DNA of 64,000 bases from Novosphingobium sp. JCM 18896 (lineage in GTDB: Bacteria > Pseudomonadota > Alphaproteobacteria > Sphingomonadales > Sphingomonadaceae): contig NZ_JAPCZF010000001.1 of NCBI RefSeq assembly GCF_025938095.1, positions 1,116,001 to 1,180,000 of the forward strand, given 5' to 3'. Shown here piece by piece: positions 47,694-56,988 of this stretch (position 1 is the stretch's first letter; every line of letters begins with the position of its first letter). The notes beneath the pieces are model-generated. The model was not told the origin of the DNA, did no database searches, and saw only the letters and a list, made by a program, of their open reading frames with translations. A program made the position numbers and the translations under genes.

Positions 47694-50669
47694 TCATTCT
47701 GCATCATCGCCCTCCCCGCCAAGCTGGCCCAGCCATTCGTCGAGCCGCATGAGCTGGTCGTAGTCGTTATACCCGCCGATGTCGGGATTGAGCCGCGCGG
47801 TGAAGGGTTCGCTGCCCAGGATCCACTTGTCGATCGCCTCGACCAGATAGCGCGTGGTCTCCGAAATGAACTCCTCGCGCGGAATGCCCGTACGGCGGCT
47901 GCCTTCGAGGATCGGCTCCTCGCGATAGCCGAAGGCGATCTCGCCGCGCTGCTTGAGATCGCGCGACAGCGACCAGTATTCGAAGCGCCCGGCAGCGCCC
48001 GAAACGCCTTCGAAGCCGCCCTGCTCGGCGATCATGCCGATCAGCCCGAGCTGGAGCGCAAAACCCTCCTGCACCATCGACCGCGAAGGCGGCTGGCCGG
48101 TCTTGTAGTCGACCACGGCGAGCCTGCCGTCGGGCAGCTTGTCGATGCGATCGGCGCGGCCGTGGACGCGCACGCCCTTGACCAGCATGTCGCCCTTGCG
48201 CTCGCTGGCCAGCACCGTGCGCCCCTCGGCCTGCAGCCGCGCGATCTCCTCGCCGATCCAGCCCAGCGCCGCGACCAGGCGCGGCCGCCACAAGGTACGC
48301 ATCAGCGGGTGCGCGCTCATCTCGTCGAGTTCCTCGTCGGCGATCGCCAGCAGGTCGCCGCCTTCCTTGTGCCAGCGTTCGAGGATCGCGTGGACCGCGG
48401 TGCCTTTCCAGGCGGCCGAAGGCTCGGCGTCGAGCGGATCGAGCGAGGACAGCCGCAGGATCGAGCTCGCATAGAACTGGTAGGGGTCACCACGCAGACG
48501 ATCGAGACCGGTCACGGCGATATCGACCTTGCGCTGCTCGGCGCTGGGCATCGGCTGCGGCTGGGGATAGCGCGGCGCCGGCGCGGCGTCGTCGATCGCG
48601 CGCGCCAGCTCGACCGCGCGCTTCTCCTCGTGCATGCCGAGAAGGTCGCCGAGCATGGCCCTGACCCTCAGCACGAAGCGCGAGGGGATCACGGGTGCGC
48701 CCTCGTCGCGCTGCGCCCAGGACAAGACGACCTCGGGCGCGCCGAGCGCCGCCGCGAGATCGTGCGCCGACAGGCCGATGCGGAAGTCCGCGCCGGGCAC
48801 GCCGAGCGCGCGCAGCACGGCCGGCGGCAGCAGCGCGTCGGGCGACGGCGACGCCGGCCAGACGCCCTCGGTCAGCCCGCCGCAGATCACCAGGTCGGCG
48901 CGGCTCATTCGCGCTTCGATCAGGCCGTAGACCGAGACGCGCGGGTGGCCGCCCCAAGGCGGGCGCACCGCCTGGCGGTCCATCGCGTCGCGCAGCACCG
49001 CATGAAGCTCGCGCGGATCGAGCATGGTCCCCGCGCCCCGCGCCGCCTCGCGCAGATCCTCGACGAAGGACGACAGGGCGCGCCCATCGGGCTTGCCCCA
49101 AAGCGCCGTGCCGCAAAGCGCCTCGGCGACTTCGGCCAGCGCTTCGAGCAGGCCCGCGAGCGGCGCTTCGTCGATCGGCAGGAACAGCGGCGACAGCATG
49201 GCCTCGACCCCACTCCACCATTCGGCCACCCTCCCCTTCGCGGCCGCCGCAGCGATCGGCGCGAGTCCCGCCGCCTGGCGCGGTCCGCGCAGCGCGAGAT
49301 CGAGATGCCGCGCGGCTTCGAGCCAGGCGGCGCGATCTCCCTCCGCAGCGACCAGCGGGTGGGTCAGCAAAGCCAGCAGCGGCACCGGCGCGGCCTGTTC
49401 GGCAACGAGTTCGGCCAGCAGCAGCAGCAAGCGGCCCGCCGGGGTCTGGGCCAGCGGCTGACCGGCGGTATCGTCGGCCTCTATTCCCCAGCGATCGAGC
49501 TGCGCGACGACGCGGCCAGCAAGGCCGCGGTCGGGGGTGATCAAGGCCACCCGGCGCTCGGGTTGCTCCAAAGCTTCGCGGATCAGCACGGCGATCGCCT
49601 GCGCTTCCTCGCCCGGATGCGCAGTCTCCATCAGGCGCACGCCGGACAGGCGGCGCTGGTCGGCGGGCAGGTCGACCCAGCGTGCCGAGGCCGAGGGCGG
49701 CAGGAACAGGTTGGAGATCGCCAGGCTGCGTTCGGGCGGCGATGCGCTCAGGCCAGCGCGGTGCCAGGGCTGCACCTCCTCGCGCGCCACGCCCATGCGG
49801 TTGAGCAGCAGCTTGAGATGGTATTGCGGATGGGTTGCGGCGTCATTGCGGCCGAAAGGAGAGCCGTCAAGTTCGGGCGCCTTGCCGGCACTGCCGAGCG
49901 CGTCCCAGACATCCTCGTCGAGCGCGAGATCGAGATCGGGCAGGACCACGGCGCCTTTCGGGAGCTCCGAAACCACGCGCAGCAGCCGCGCGAGCGCCGG
50001 TGAGGCCGAGGTCACGCCAGCGGCCACGATCGGATTTTCCGGCGGATTTTCACACCAACGCCGCGCCGCATGATCGAACAAGGCGTTGCGCCGCGTCGGT
50101 GCGTCGACCATCTCGCGCTCGGCCAGCTCGGCGTTCCAATGCGCCTGGACCATCAGGAAACTGCGCGTCGAATCCTGCCAGTGCCGAGCGAGATCACCCA
50201 CGATTCCAACGACTTCCTCGGACAGTAGGTCGATCGGCGCGATCCCCTCGACGAGCAGCCGGTCCATCGTCCGCCCGAGCTCGAAAGCCCGCCGCAGCAG
50301 CGCCGCACCCTGTCCTGCCTGATCGCCCTCGACCGCGCGCAGATAATGCGCGAGCCGCAGCCAGCGGTAGGTCGGATCCACCGCGCGCGGCACCTCGGCA
50401 CCAGCCCCCAGCGGATCGAGCAACGCGCCCAAGGTCTCGTCGAGATCGAGATCACCCACCGCCGCCATCCGCGGCAGCAGCATGCCCGCTCCCGACAGTC
50501 GGATGAAAGCCTCGGTCACCGTCCGCACCGCGCGCTGGCTCGGCAGCAGCAGGGTCAGTCGAGCGAGACCGAGTTCGCCGTCGGAATAGCGCGGGATCAG
50601 CCCCGCGACGAGCGCATCGGCAAAACCGCGGTGCGCGGCGATCGAGTAGATCCGCGGGCCCTCAGGCAC
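47694..50669 (-). CDS. addB: Double-strand break repair protein AddB
   Basis: A 991-residue partner of AddA, alphaproteobacterial type. The N-terminal helicase-like region begins RIYSIAAHRGFADALVAGL and has LTLLLPSQRAVRTVTEAF in place of a Walker A motif, so this half probably does not hydrolyse ATP. The C-terminal nuclease shows the D-x-K site GRLAVVDYKTGQPPSRS near residue 860. Its start overlaps the end of murU by 8 bases, so translation is coupled. Confidence 0.93.
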   Translation of the reverse strand: MPEGPRIYSIAAHRGFADALVAGLIPRYSDGELGLARLTLLLPSQRAVRTVTEAFIRLSGAGMLLPRMAAVGDLDLDETLGALLDPLGAGAEVPRAVDPTYRWLRLAHYLRAVEGDQAGQGAALLRRAFELGRTMDRLLVEGIAPIDLLSEEVVGIVGDLARHWQDSTRSFLMVQAHWNAELAEREMVDAPTRRNALFDHAARRWCENPPENPIVAAGVTSASPALARLLRVVSELPKGAVVLPDLDLALDEDVWDALGSAGKAPELDGSPFGRNDAATHPQYHLKLLLNRMGVAREEVQPWHRAGLSASPPERSLAISNLFLPPSASARWVDLPADQRRLSGVRLMETAHPGEEAQAIAVLIREALEQPERRVALITPDRGLAGRVVAQLDRWGIEADDTAGQPLAQTPAGRLLLLLAELVAEQAAPVPLLALLTHPLVAAEGDRAAWLEAARHLDLALRGPRQAAGLAPIAAAAAKGRVAEWWSGVEAMLSPLFLPIDEAPLAGLLEALAEVAEALCGTALWGKPDGRALSSFVEDLREAARGAGTMLDPRELHAVLRDAMDRQAVRPPWGGHPRVSVYGLIEARMSRADLVICGGLTEGVWPASPSPDALLPPAVLRALGVPGADFRIGLSAHDLAAALGAPEVVLSWAQRDEGAPVIPSRFVLRVRAMLGDLLGMHEEKRAVELARAIDDAAPAPRYPQPQPMPSAEQRKVDIAVTGLDRLRGDPYQFYASSILRLSSLDPLDAEPSAAWKGTAVHAILERWHKEGGDLLAIADEELDEMSAHPLMRTLWRPRLVAALGWIGEEIARLQAEGRTVLASERKGDMLVKGVRVHGRADRIDKLPDGRLAVVDYKTGQPPSRSMVQEGFALQLGLIGMIAEQGGFEGVSGAAGRFEYWSLSRDLKQRGEIAFGYREEPILEGSRRTGIPREEFISETTRYLVEAIDKWILGSEPFTARLNPDIGGYNDYDQLMRLDEWLGQLGGEGDDAE

Positions 50670-51381
50670 GCGTCAAGAGCGCCTCGGTCGGCGCGATCGC
50701 TCCGGGTTCGCCGACCTCGCACCACAGGCCCGTATGCGACAGACCATAGAGCCGTTCCTCGGCAATTGCGCGTTCCCACAGGACGTTGGTCGAGAAGGCG
50801 CCCTCGGGTGCCTCGCGCAACAGGCGGTGCGAAACGATCTGGATGCCGGTGTAGATGAAAGGCGCGATCCGCCCCGTCCGGCGGCGGCTGATCCGGCCCA
50901 GGGGATCGAGATGGAAATCGCCCTTGCCCTCGTAGTTCGCCGCGCGCGCATGCGGCACAACGAGCAGCAGCGCGTCCATCTTGTCTGCGTCCCACCGATC
51001 GGACAGCTCGCGAAAGGCGTTGCGCGGACCGTCGAGCCAGATGTTGTCGCTGTTGAGGCAGAAGAACGGATCGGGCAGCAACGGTGCCGCCTTGACCATG
51101 CCGCCGCCGGTCTCGAGCAGCAGGTCCCGCTCGTCGGAAATCGTGATCTCCGGCCCCCGCTTGCGCGCCTTGAGATGGGCTTCGAGCGCATCGGCCAGAT
51201 AGTGGACGTTGACCACGGCCCTGGCGACGCCGGCATTGGCGAGCCCGTCGAGGCTGTAGTCGATCAGCGCCTTGCCGTTGACGCGCACCAGCGGCTTGGG
51301 CTGGCTCGCGGTCAGCGGCCGCATGCGCTTGCCGAGGCCCGCGGCCATGACCATCGCCGTATCGCTCGCGAGTTCGCTCAC
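50662..51381 (-). CDS. murU: N-acetylmuramate alpha-1-phosphate uridylyltransferase
   Basis: A 239-residue nucleotidyltransferase with the signature VMAAGLGKRMRPLTASQPKPLVRV at the N-terminus and metal-binding FFCLNSDNIWLDG. In Pseudomonas and Caulobacter, MurU makes UDP-MurNAc from MurNAc-1-phosphate in peptidoglycan recycling, bypassing fosfomycin-sensitive MurA. Adjacency to the kinase gene upstream fits this role and not mannose-1-phosphate transfer. The start GTG 51381 overlaps the amgK stop (GTGA). Confidence 0.85.
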   Translation of the reverse strand: MSELASDTAMVMAAGLGKRMRPLTASQPKPLVRVNGKALIDYSLDGLANAGVARAVVNVHYLADALEAHLKARKRGPEITISDERDLLLETGGGMVKAAPLLPDPFFCLNSDNIWLDGPRNAFRELSDRWDADKMDALLLVVPHARAANYEGKGDFHLDPLGRISRRRTGRIAPFIYTGIQIVSHRLLREAPEGAFSTNVLWERAIAEERLYGLSHTGLWCEVGEPGAIAPTEALLTRA

Positions 51382-52364
51382 AGCTGGTAGCTCCCGCCGC
51401 CGGCTTCGCGGAGTTCGGCCGGGACGTTCGCATCGAACCAGGCGGCGACGGGCGCCAGCGCCGGATGTGCGAGATCGCGTTCGAGCAGCGCCCAGACTCG
51501 CGGGATCAGGTCGAGGTAGCGCGGCTTGCCGTCGCGCTTCCACAAACGGACGAAGATGCCGACGATCTTGGCATTCCGCTGTGCGCCCAGCCGAGCGTAG
51601 TCGGCAAAGAAGTCTTCCAGCGGCACCCCGGTCTTCTGGACGTAATGGTCGAACATCTCGGCCTCGAGCTCGGGCGAGACGTCGCGGCGCGCGTCCTGGA
51701 GCAGCGAGACGAGATCGTAGGCTCGGTGGCCGATCAGCGCGTCCTGGAAGTCGAGCAGCCCCTGCTTGTGCAGTTCGCCCAGCAGCATGATGTTTTCAGC
51801 GTGATAGTCGCGCAGCACGGTCACGCCCGGGCGCTGGCGCAGCGCCAGCGGTTTGAGCACCTGTTCCCAGGCCTCGGCATAGCCGTTGCCGTCGACGTAG
51901 AGATTCTGCGCGGGGCAGTACCAGTCGACGAACAGCTTCGCCTCGCGCTGGTATTCGGGGATGCCGTAGTCGAGGAAAGGCCCCGACGGCAGGCGGTGCA
52001 GGTCGACCAGCGCATCGACCGCGGCGCGATAGATCTCGCGCTCGTCGTCGGGCCACTGGTCGAGATAGTCGCGCATCCGCGCGAGGCCGAAGTCCTCGAG
52101 CAGCACGAGCCCGCGGCCTGCATCCTCGGCGAGGATCCGCGGCGCGCGCATGCCATTGGCGTCGAGCCACTTGGCGGCACGCAGGAACGGCCCAGGGTCC
52201 TCGTGCGGTGGCGGCGCGTCCATCAGCATCGCGGTCTTGTCGCCGCGGCGAATGCGGAAATAACGGCGGAACGAGGCGTCGCCGGCCAGCGGCTCGACGT
52301 CGCTGCCCCCCCAACCGGCGGTGTCGAGGAAATGGTCGAGGCCTTCGGGCAGCGTCATGGACAT
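51378..52364 (-). CDS. amgK: N-acetylmuramate/N-acetylglucosamine kinase
   Basis: A 328-residue aminoglycoside-phosphotransferase-fold kinase. The catalytic loop is VLRDYHAENIMLL, the metal site LLDFQDALIGHRAYDLVSLLQDA, and the nucleotide lid GDASFRRYFRI is near residue 30. AmgK phosphorylates the anomeric OH of MurNAc and GlcNAc, and MurU then activates the product. ATG 52364 has AGGG eight bases upstream; ATG 52358, overlapping the tsaE stop (ATGA), is an alternative. It sits between tsaE and murU. Confidence 0.88.
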   Translation of the reverse strand: MSMTLPEGLDHFLDTAGWGGSDVEPLAGDASFRRYFRIRRGDKTAMLMDAPPPHEDPGPFLRAAKWLDANGMRAPRILAEDAGRGLVLLEDFGLARMRDYLDQWPDDEREIYRAAVDALVDLHRLPSGPFLDYGIPEYQREAKLFVDWYCPAQNLYVDGNGYAEAWEQVLKPLALRQRPGVTVLRDYHAENIMLLGELHKQGLLDFQDALIGHRAYDLVSLLQDARRDVSPELEAEMFDHYVQKTGVPLEDFFADYARLGAQRNAKIVGIFVRLWKRDGKPRYLDLIPRVWALLERDLAHPALAPVAAWFDANVPAELREAGGGSYQL

Positions 52365-52804
52365 GGCAGCCGCCCTAGCCAATCCGCCCCCGCCTCCACA
52401 ATCGCAATCCGCCCGGAGCCCACAGCTTCCAACGCAATCGCGAGGCAGCCCGGCTCATGCGCGAAACCGCCGGCGTGCTCGGGCCATTCGGCGAGCAGCG
52501 CAGCGCCCTGGCGATAATCGTCGAGACCGATCTCCTCGGCCTCGGCCGGGTGCGACAGGCGGTAGAAGTCGGCGTGGACCAGCGGCAAGCGGACGGCCGG
52601 TGGCTCGTAGAGCTCGACGATCGCGAAGCTCGGCGAAGGGATTTCGCCCTGGTGGCCCAGCGCGGCAATGACTGCGCGCGCCAAAGTCGTCTTGCCCGCG
52701 CCGAGCCCGCCCGAAAGTGCGACCACGTCGCCCGCTTGCAGCTTCGCCGCAATGGCGCGGCCGAACCGCTCCATCGCTTCCAGATCGGGCAGTTCGATCC
52801 TCAC
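52355..52804 (-). CDS. tsaE: tRNA threonylcarbamoyladenosine biosynthesis ATPase TsaE
   Basis: A 149-residue P-loop ATPase needed for the t6A37 modification by TsaBDE. Walker A is GGLGAGKTTLARAV near residue 32, and SPSFAIVELYE and HADFYRLS are the family landmarks. It overlaps the divL-like stop by four bases (ATGA) and runs into amgK. Confidence 0.94.
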   Translation of the reverse strand: MRIELPDLEAMERFGRAIAAKLQAGDVVALSGGLGAGKTTLARAVIAALGHQGEIPSPSFAIVELYEPPAVRLPLVHADFYRLSHPAEAEEIGLDDYRQGAALLAEWPEHAGGFAHEPGCLAIALEAVGSGRIAIVEAGADWLGRLPCP

Positions 52805-55158
52805 GGCAGCTCGACGATCGCCGCGGTCCCCTGGCCCGGCTCGGACAGCAGTTCGAGCGTGCCGCCATGTGCCTCGACGAGCTGCCGCGCGAGCGGCAGG
52901 CCCAGGCCCTGACGGCGCTCGACCGCCTTGCCATCGGCGCTGACCTTGAGCCCGCCCAGCGCGCGCGCCAGCATCGCCGCGTCCATGCCGGGGCCGTTGT
53001 CGGAAATGACGATCCGCGCCCAGTCCTGGCCTTTGACCTTGTGCCGCGACAGTTCGACGAGGATGCGCCCGCCGCCGGGCGTGGCCTGGATGGCGTTGTC
53101 GATCAGGTGCCCCAAGGCGCGCCCGAGCCGGCGCGGATCGCCCGAAATACGGCCGGCCGTGGCCTTGTTGCCGCGCAGGTCGAGCGACAGTTCGGCGCGA
53201 CGGATACGCGGTTCACGCTCCTCGACCAGCCGCGTTACGAAGGGCATCAGGTCGATCTCCTCGCGCGCGAGCGGCAGGATGCCGGCCTCGCTCTGCGACA
53301 GGTCGAGCACCGACTCGATCTGCTCGCCGAGGCGTTCGACCGAGGCGAGAATCGCGGTGACGTATTCCTGGCCGGTATCGGACAGCCCGCCACCGAGCCC
53401 CGCCTGGAGCAGTTCGGCAAAGCCGCCGATCGAGGTCAGCGGCGTACGGAATTCGTAGCTCATGTTGGCCAGGAAGCGCGTCTTGACCGCATCGGCCTCG
53501 ACCAGCGCGGCGTTACGTTCGCGCAGGGCCTCCTCGGCCTTTTGCGAGTCGGTGATGTCGAGCACGGTCAGCAGGCCGTTGCCGTCGGGCAGCGGCACAC
53601 CAGCGAATTCGAGCGTGCGGCCGTCGGCCAAGTGGACCCGGCCGCCGGTCTGCTTGCGATCGAGCGTGGCGGCGCGCACGACGTTGCCGACGCCCTTGGC
53701 CTGCGGCGGCCGCATCAGCCGCGCGGCGATGCGCTTGAGCAGGTCCTCGATGTGCGGATGCGTGTCGAGGAAATCGCTGTCGAGCCCCCAGTCGGCGGCG
53801 AAGCGGCGGTTCCACAGCTGCATGCGGCCATCGGGTGCGAAGACCGCGATCGATTCGAACAGGCTGTCGAAAGTCGCGGTGCGCGTGCGCAGCAGGGTGT
53901 CGCGCACGGCCGAGAGGCGCAGCTGTTCGGTGCGATCCTCGGCGACGAGCACGAGCCCGCCATCGGGCATCGGCTGCGCGACGATGCGTACGTGGGTACC
54001 GTCGCCCAGCGGCCAGGCCTCTTCCTGCGCCTCGTTCGCCGCGAACCAATCGGCCTTCTCACGGCGCCAGGCCTGATAGTCGCGCGCCTCGGGCACGCGA
54101 CCGGCATCGCGCGCGATGTCGAGCAGCCGTTCGAACGGCGGCGGATTGAGCACGTGCGCCGGGGTCAGCGCGAACAGCCGCTGAAACGGCTGGTTGGCGA
54201 AGGTCAGCTGGCGCTTGGCGTCGAACTGCGCGACGCCGGCGGAGAGCTGGTCGAGCATCGAGCGCTGCGCATCGCGGAAAGCCTTGAACTGGCGGCCCAG
54301 TTCCTCGAGGTCCTCGACGTCGATCGCATAGCCGGCAATGCCGTCGTCGATCAGCGGCAGGTCGCTGACTCGCAGCGCGCGGCGCTCACCGTCGATCGTC
54401 GCGTGGACCATGCGCTCGATCGGCAGCTTCTGCTGCGCGGCCTGGAGCGCGACCTGCGCAGCGGTGAGGCCGTCGACCGCCTCGACCAGTTCGGTGCCCT
54501 TCTCGACGACGCTCTCGGCGCTCTTGCCCGCGACGGCGGCAACATAGGCCGAATTGACCAGCCGCAGGCGACCGTCGTGGCCGCGGAACCACATCGGCAT
54601 CGGCGCGGCCTCGATCAGCGAGACCAACGCGCTGAAGTCTCCGCGCGCACGCGCGGCTTCGGCACGCAGCTTGACCAGCTCGCTCTCGCTGTCGGAAAAG
54701 TCGAAGACCCAGACCAGCGCCGCGCCGCCGGGCGAGACGTGCGGATCGGCCAGGTGTCCGCGCAAAGCCAGCGACCGGCGCGATCCGCGCGGCGTGGCCA
54801 CCATACGGAACGGCGCAGCGGTCTTCTGGGTGCGGCGGACCTCGGCGGTCAGCTCGGCGAGCTGTTCGGCGGTCAGGCCCTTGTCGCCGGTGTCGAGCTC
54901 GGTGAGGAATTGCGGGACCGTGTCGAGCCCCAGCCAGTTGGCCAGGCGCTGCGGCGCCTCGATCCGGCCGTCGGCGCGGACGAGCAGCGGCAAGGCCGGC
55001 GATTCGTCGATCATGCGTGCAAGCCGGCGCATCGAACGCTGGCCGGCCTCGGCACGCTGCTGGCGCACCCGCGCCATGACGATCGCCCAGCCCGCGGCGA
55101 GCGTCCAGGCTGCCAGCAGCATTCCCAAGAGGACGAGCACGGTCTGGCTGAGGATCAT
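52801..55158 (-). CDS. divL: DivL-like sensor pseudokinase with Tyr in place of the H-box His
   Basis: A 785-residue membrane-anchored PAS sensor kinase homologue. There is one N-terminal helix (VLVLLGMLLAAWTLAAGWAI), then several PAS-like domains to about residue 555. The dimerisation box reads NMSYEFRTPLTSI, with Tyr568 (TAC at 53457-53455) where canonical kinases have His. The ATP-binding lobe keeps HLIDNAIQATPGGG, DNGPGMD and GLGLPLARQLVEAHGG. Caulobacter DivL (769 residues, Tyr550) has the same substitution and regulates CckA in the CtrA pathway. Location between ahcY and tsaE also matches. The symbol is based on this likeness, not a tree. Confidence 0.85.
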   Translation of the reverse strand: MILSQTVLVLLGMLLAAWTLAAGWAIVMARVRQQRAEAGQRSMRRLARMIDESPALPLLVRADGRIEAPQRLANWLGLDTVPQFLTELDTGDKGLTAEQLAELTAEVRRTQKTAAPFRMVATPRGSRRSLALRGHLADPHVSPGGAALVWVFDFSDSESELVKLRAEAARARGDFSALVSLIEAAPMPMWFRGHDGRLRLVNSAYVAAVAGKSAESVVEKGTELVEAVDGLTAAQVALQAAQQKLPIERMVHATIDGERRALRVSDLPLIDDGIAGYAIDVEDLEELGRQFKAFRDAQRSMLDQLSAGVAQFDAKRQLTFANQPFQRLFALTPAHVLNPPPFERLLDIARDAGRVPEARDYQAWRREKADWFAANEAQEEAWPLGDGTHVRIVAQPMPDGGLVLVAEDRTEQLRLSAVRDTLLRTRTATFDSLFESIAVFAPDGRMQLWNRRFAADWGLDSDFLDTHPHIEDLLKRIAARLMRPPQAKGVGNVVRAATLDRKQTGGRVHLADGRTLEFAGVPLPDGNGLLTVLDITDSQKAEEALRERNAALVEADAVKTRFLANMSYEFRTPLTSIGGFAELLQAGLGGGLSDTGQEYVTAILASVERLGEQIESVLDLSQSEAGILPLAREEIDLMPFVTRLVEEREPRIRRAELSLDLRGNKATAGRISGDPRRLGRALGHLIDNAIQATPGGGRILVELSRHKVKGQDWARIVISDNGPGMDAAMLARALGGLKVSADGKAVERRQGLGLPLARQLVEAHGGTLELLSEPGQGTAAIVELP

Positions 55159-55249
55159 CGCGTCTTGGGTATGAGGCGGCGGATAGGATTACAAGGGGAT
55201 GCCAACCACTCTTCGCCAGCTCCGCAGATGCCGTGGGCATAAACGCAAA

Positions 55250-55280
55250 CGCCGACCTCACCCGGAAGGTGAGATCGGCG
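55250..55280 (-). terminator. Intrinsic terminator of ahcY
   Basis: Arms at 55250-55262 and 55268-55280 pair over 13 bases with one mismatch around a five-base loop. On the minus strand TTTGCGTTT follows the stem. It lies about 54 bases after the ahcY stop and separates ahcY from the divL-like gene. Confidence 0.75.
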
Positions 55281-55333
55281 GCTCGCGATCGTATAGCGCC
55301 GAGCTTCGTGCGAAGCCCGGCACGACGTTTCGA

Positions 55334-56740
55334 TCAGTAGCGGTAGTGCTCGGGCTTGAACGGACCTTCGGTGGTCACGCCGATGTAGTCCGCCTGCTTC
55401 TGGGTCAGCTTGGTCAGCTTCACACCCAGCTTGTCGAGGTGAAGCGCAGCGACCTTCTCGTCGAGATGCTTCGGCAGAACATAGACTTCGTTCTTGTAGT
55501 TCTCACCCTTGGTGAAGAGCTCGATCTGCGCCAGCACCTGGTTGGTGAACGACGACGACATGACGAAGCTCGGGTGGCCGGTGGCGCAGCCCAGGTTCAC
55601 CAGGCGGCCCTTGGCGAGGATGATGATCTGCTTGCCGTCCGGGAACTCGACGAGGTCGGTGCCCGGCTTGACCTCGGTCCACTTGTAGTTGTCGAGCGCG
55701 GCGATCTGGATCTCGCTGTCGAAGTGGCCGATGTTGCAGACGATGCTCATCGGCTTCATCGCCTTCATGTGCTCGGCGGTGATGACGTGCTCGTTGCCCG
55801 TGGCGGTGACGAAGATGTCGGCGCGCGAAGTCGCCTCTTCCATCGTCACGACTTCATAGCCCTCCATCGCCGCCTGCAGCGCGCAGATCGGATCGATCTC
55901 GGTAACCAGCACGCGCGCGCCGCCGTTGCGGAGCGAAGCGGCCGAACCCTTGCCGACGTCGCCGAAGCCGGCGACGCAGGCGACCTTGCCCGCCAGCATC
56001 ACGTCGGTGGCACGGCGGATCGCGTCGACCAGCGATTCCTTGCAGCCGTAGAGGTTGTCGAACTTCGACTTGGTGACGCTGTCGTTGACGTTGATCGCCG
56101 GGAACGGGAGCTTGCCCTCCTTGGCGATCTGGTAGAGGCGGTGCACGCCCGTGGTGGTCTCTTCCGACACGCCCTTGAGCGCCTTGACCGTCTCGGTCAG
56201 GTAGCCCGGCTTGGCCTTGAGGAAGGCGTTGAGCGCGCGGACGAATTCGATCTCTTCGGCGTTGCTCGGCTCGAACAGCTTCTCGCCGGCTTCGACGCGC
56301 GCGCCCCAGAGCGCGAACATCGTGGCGTCGCCGCCGTCGTCGAGGATGATGTTGGCGGTCGTATCACCCCAGTCGAAGATCGAACCGACGTAGTCCCAGT
56401 AGTCGGCCAGGCTCTCGCCCTTGACGGCGAAGACCGGAATGCCCGCGGCGGCGATCGCGGCGGCGGCGTGGTCCTGGGTCGAGAAGATGTTGCAGGTGGC
56501 CCAGCGCACGTCGGCGCCGAGCGCCACCAGCGTCTCGATCAGCACGGCGGTCTGGATCGTCATGTGCAGCGAACCGGTGATGCGCGCGCCCTTGAGCGGC
56601 TGCGACGCGCCGAACTCCTGGCGCAGCGCCATCAGGCCGGGCATCTCGGTCTCGGCGATCTTGATCTCGGCGCGGCCGAAATCGGCGAGGCCGATGTCGG
56701 CGATGACGTAGTCGTTCTGGACTTCTGCGACGCTAGCCAC
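55334..56740 (-). CDS. ahcY: Adenosylhomocysteinase
   Basis: A 468-residue NAD-dependent enzyme that hydrolyses S-adenosylhomocysteine to adenosine and homocysteine, relieving inhibition of methyltransferases. Signatures are [31 protein letters not shown], the NAD loop [16 protein letters not shown] and the C-terminal KPEHYRY. The start is GTG 56740, with AGGAG nine bases upstream, giving the usual bacterial length. A 20-base palindrome lies 107 bases upstream and a terminator follows. Confidence 0.97.
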   Translation of the reverse strand: MASVAEVQNDYVIADIGLADFGRAEIKIAETEMPGLMALRQEFGASQPLKGARITGSLHMTIQTAVLIETLVALGADVRWATCNIFSTQDHAAAAIAAAGIPVFAVKGESLADYWDYVGSIFDWGDTTANIILDDGGDATMFALWGARVEAGEKLFEPSNAEEIEFVRALNAFLKAKPGYLTETVKALKGVSEETTTGVHRLYQIAKEGKLPFPAINVNDSVTKSKFDNLYGCKESLVDAIRRATDVMLAGKVACVAGFGDVGKGSAASLRNGGARVLVTEIDPICALQAAMEGYEVVTMEEATSRADIFVTATGNEHVITAEHMKAMKPMSIVCNIGHFDSEIQIAALDNYKWTEVKPGTDLVEFPDGKQIIILAKGRLVNLGCATGHPSFVMSSSFTNQVLAQIELFTKGENYKNEVYVLPKHLDEKVAALHLDKLGVKLTKLTQKQADYIGVTTEGPFKPEHYRY

Positions 56741-56770
56741 GGTGGGAAACTCCTGCTGCTTGAACCCGCG

Positions 56771-56819
56771 ATCCGGCCCTGCCGGATGCAAGGACGGGCG
56801 GTGCACGATTGCCCCGCCC
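56771..56819 (-). other. ahcY leader with two short hairpins
   Basis: ATCCGGC-cct-GCCGGAT (56771-56787) is a perfect 7-bp stem. GGGCGG and CCGCCC in 56797-56819 form another. The structures lie between the palindrome at 56847 and the start codon. From memory they do not match an SAH or SAM riboswitch consensus, so no riboswitch is claimed. Confidence 0.4.
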
Positions 56820-56846
56820 TTAGCCCAGGCCAGCCCTAGGTGGCAA

Positions 56847-56866
56847 ATATAAAGATTGCTTTATAT
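56847..56866. promoter_or_regulatory. Palindromic operator candidate upstream of ahcY
   Basis: ATATAAAGATTGCTTTATAT has perfect 8-base arms around a 4-base centre and stands out in a very GC-rich region, 107 bases before the ahcY GTG. AT-rich palindromes of this size are typical of ArsR-family operators, and SahR is a known ArsR-type regulator of ahcY and methionine genes in proteobacteria. That this is a SahR site is inference. It overlaps a possible -10 region. Confidence 0.6.
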
Positions 56867-56911
56867 GATCCGCAGGCAGTTCACACAGGTGGCGGTCCGG
56901 CACCGAAACGC

Positions 56912-56944
56912 AAAATGGGCGGCCCCTTTTCGGGAGCCGCCCAT
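56912..56944 (-). terminator. Terminator after the small secreted protein gene
   Basis: ATGGGCGGC (56915-56923) pairs with GCCGCCCAT (56936-56944), with an extra CCC/GGG inside the loop. On the minus strand TTTT follows the stem. It ends the gene whose stop is at 56989. Confidence 0.7.
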
Positions 56945-56988
56945 CGTTCCCCGCAGAGGTTGGGGAGACACCGACAGAACGCTGTCGC

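Noticed and set aside
46161..50003. A 1280-codon open frame on the plus strand opposite addA/addB
   Set aside because: It crosses two real genes and the repeat between them, and its translation is Arg/Gln/Glu/His-rich junk typical of antisense frames in high-GC DNA.
56741..56846. SAH or SAM riboswitch in the ahcY leader
   Set aside because: Two hairpins exist, but I could not match the conserved core of any SAH/SAM riboswitch class from memory. A covariance-model search would settle it.
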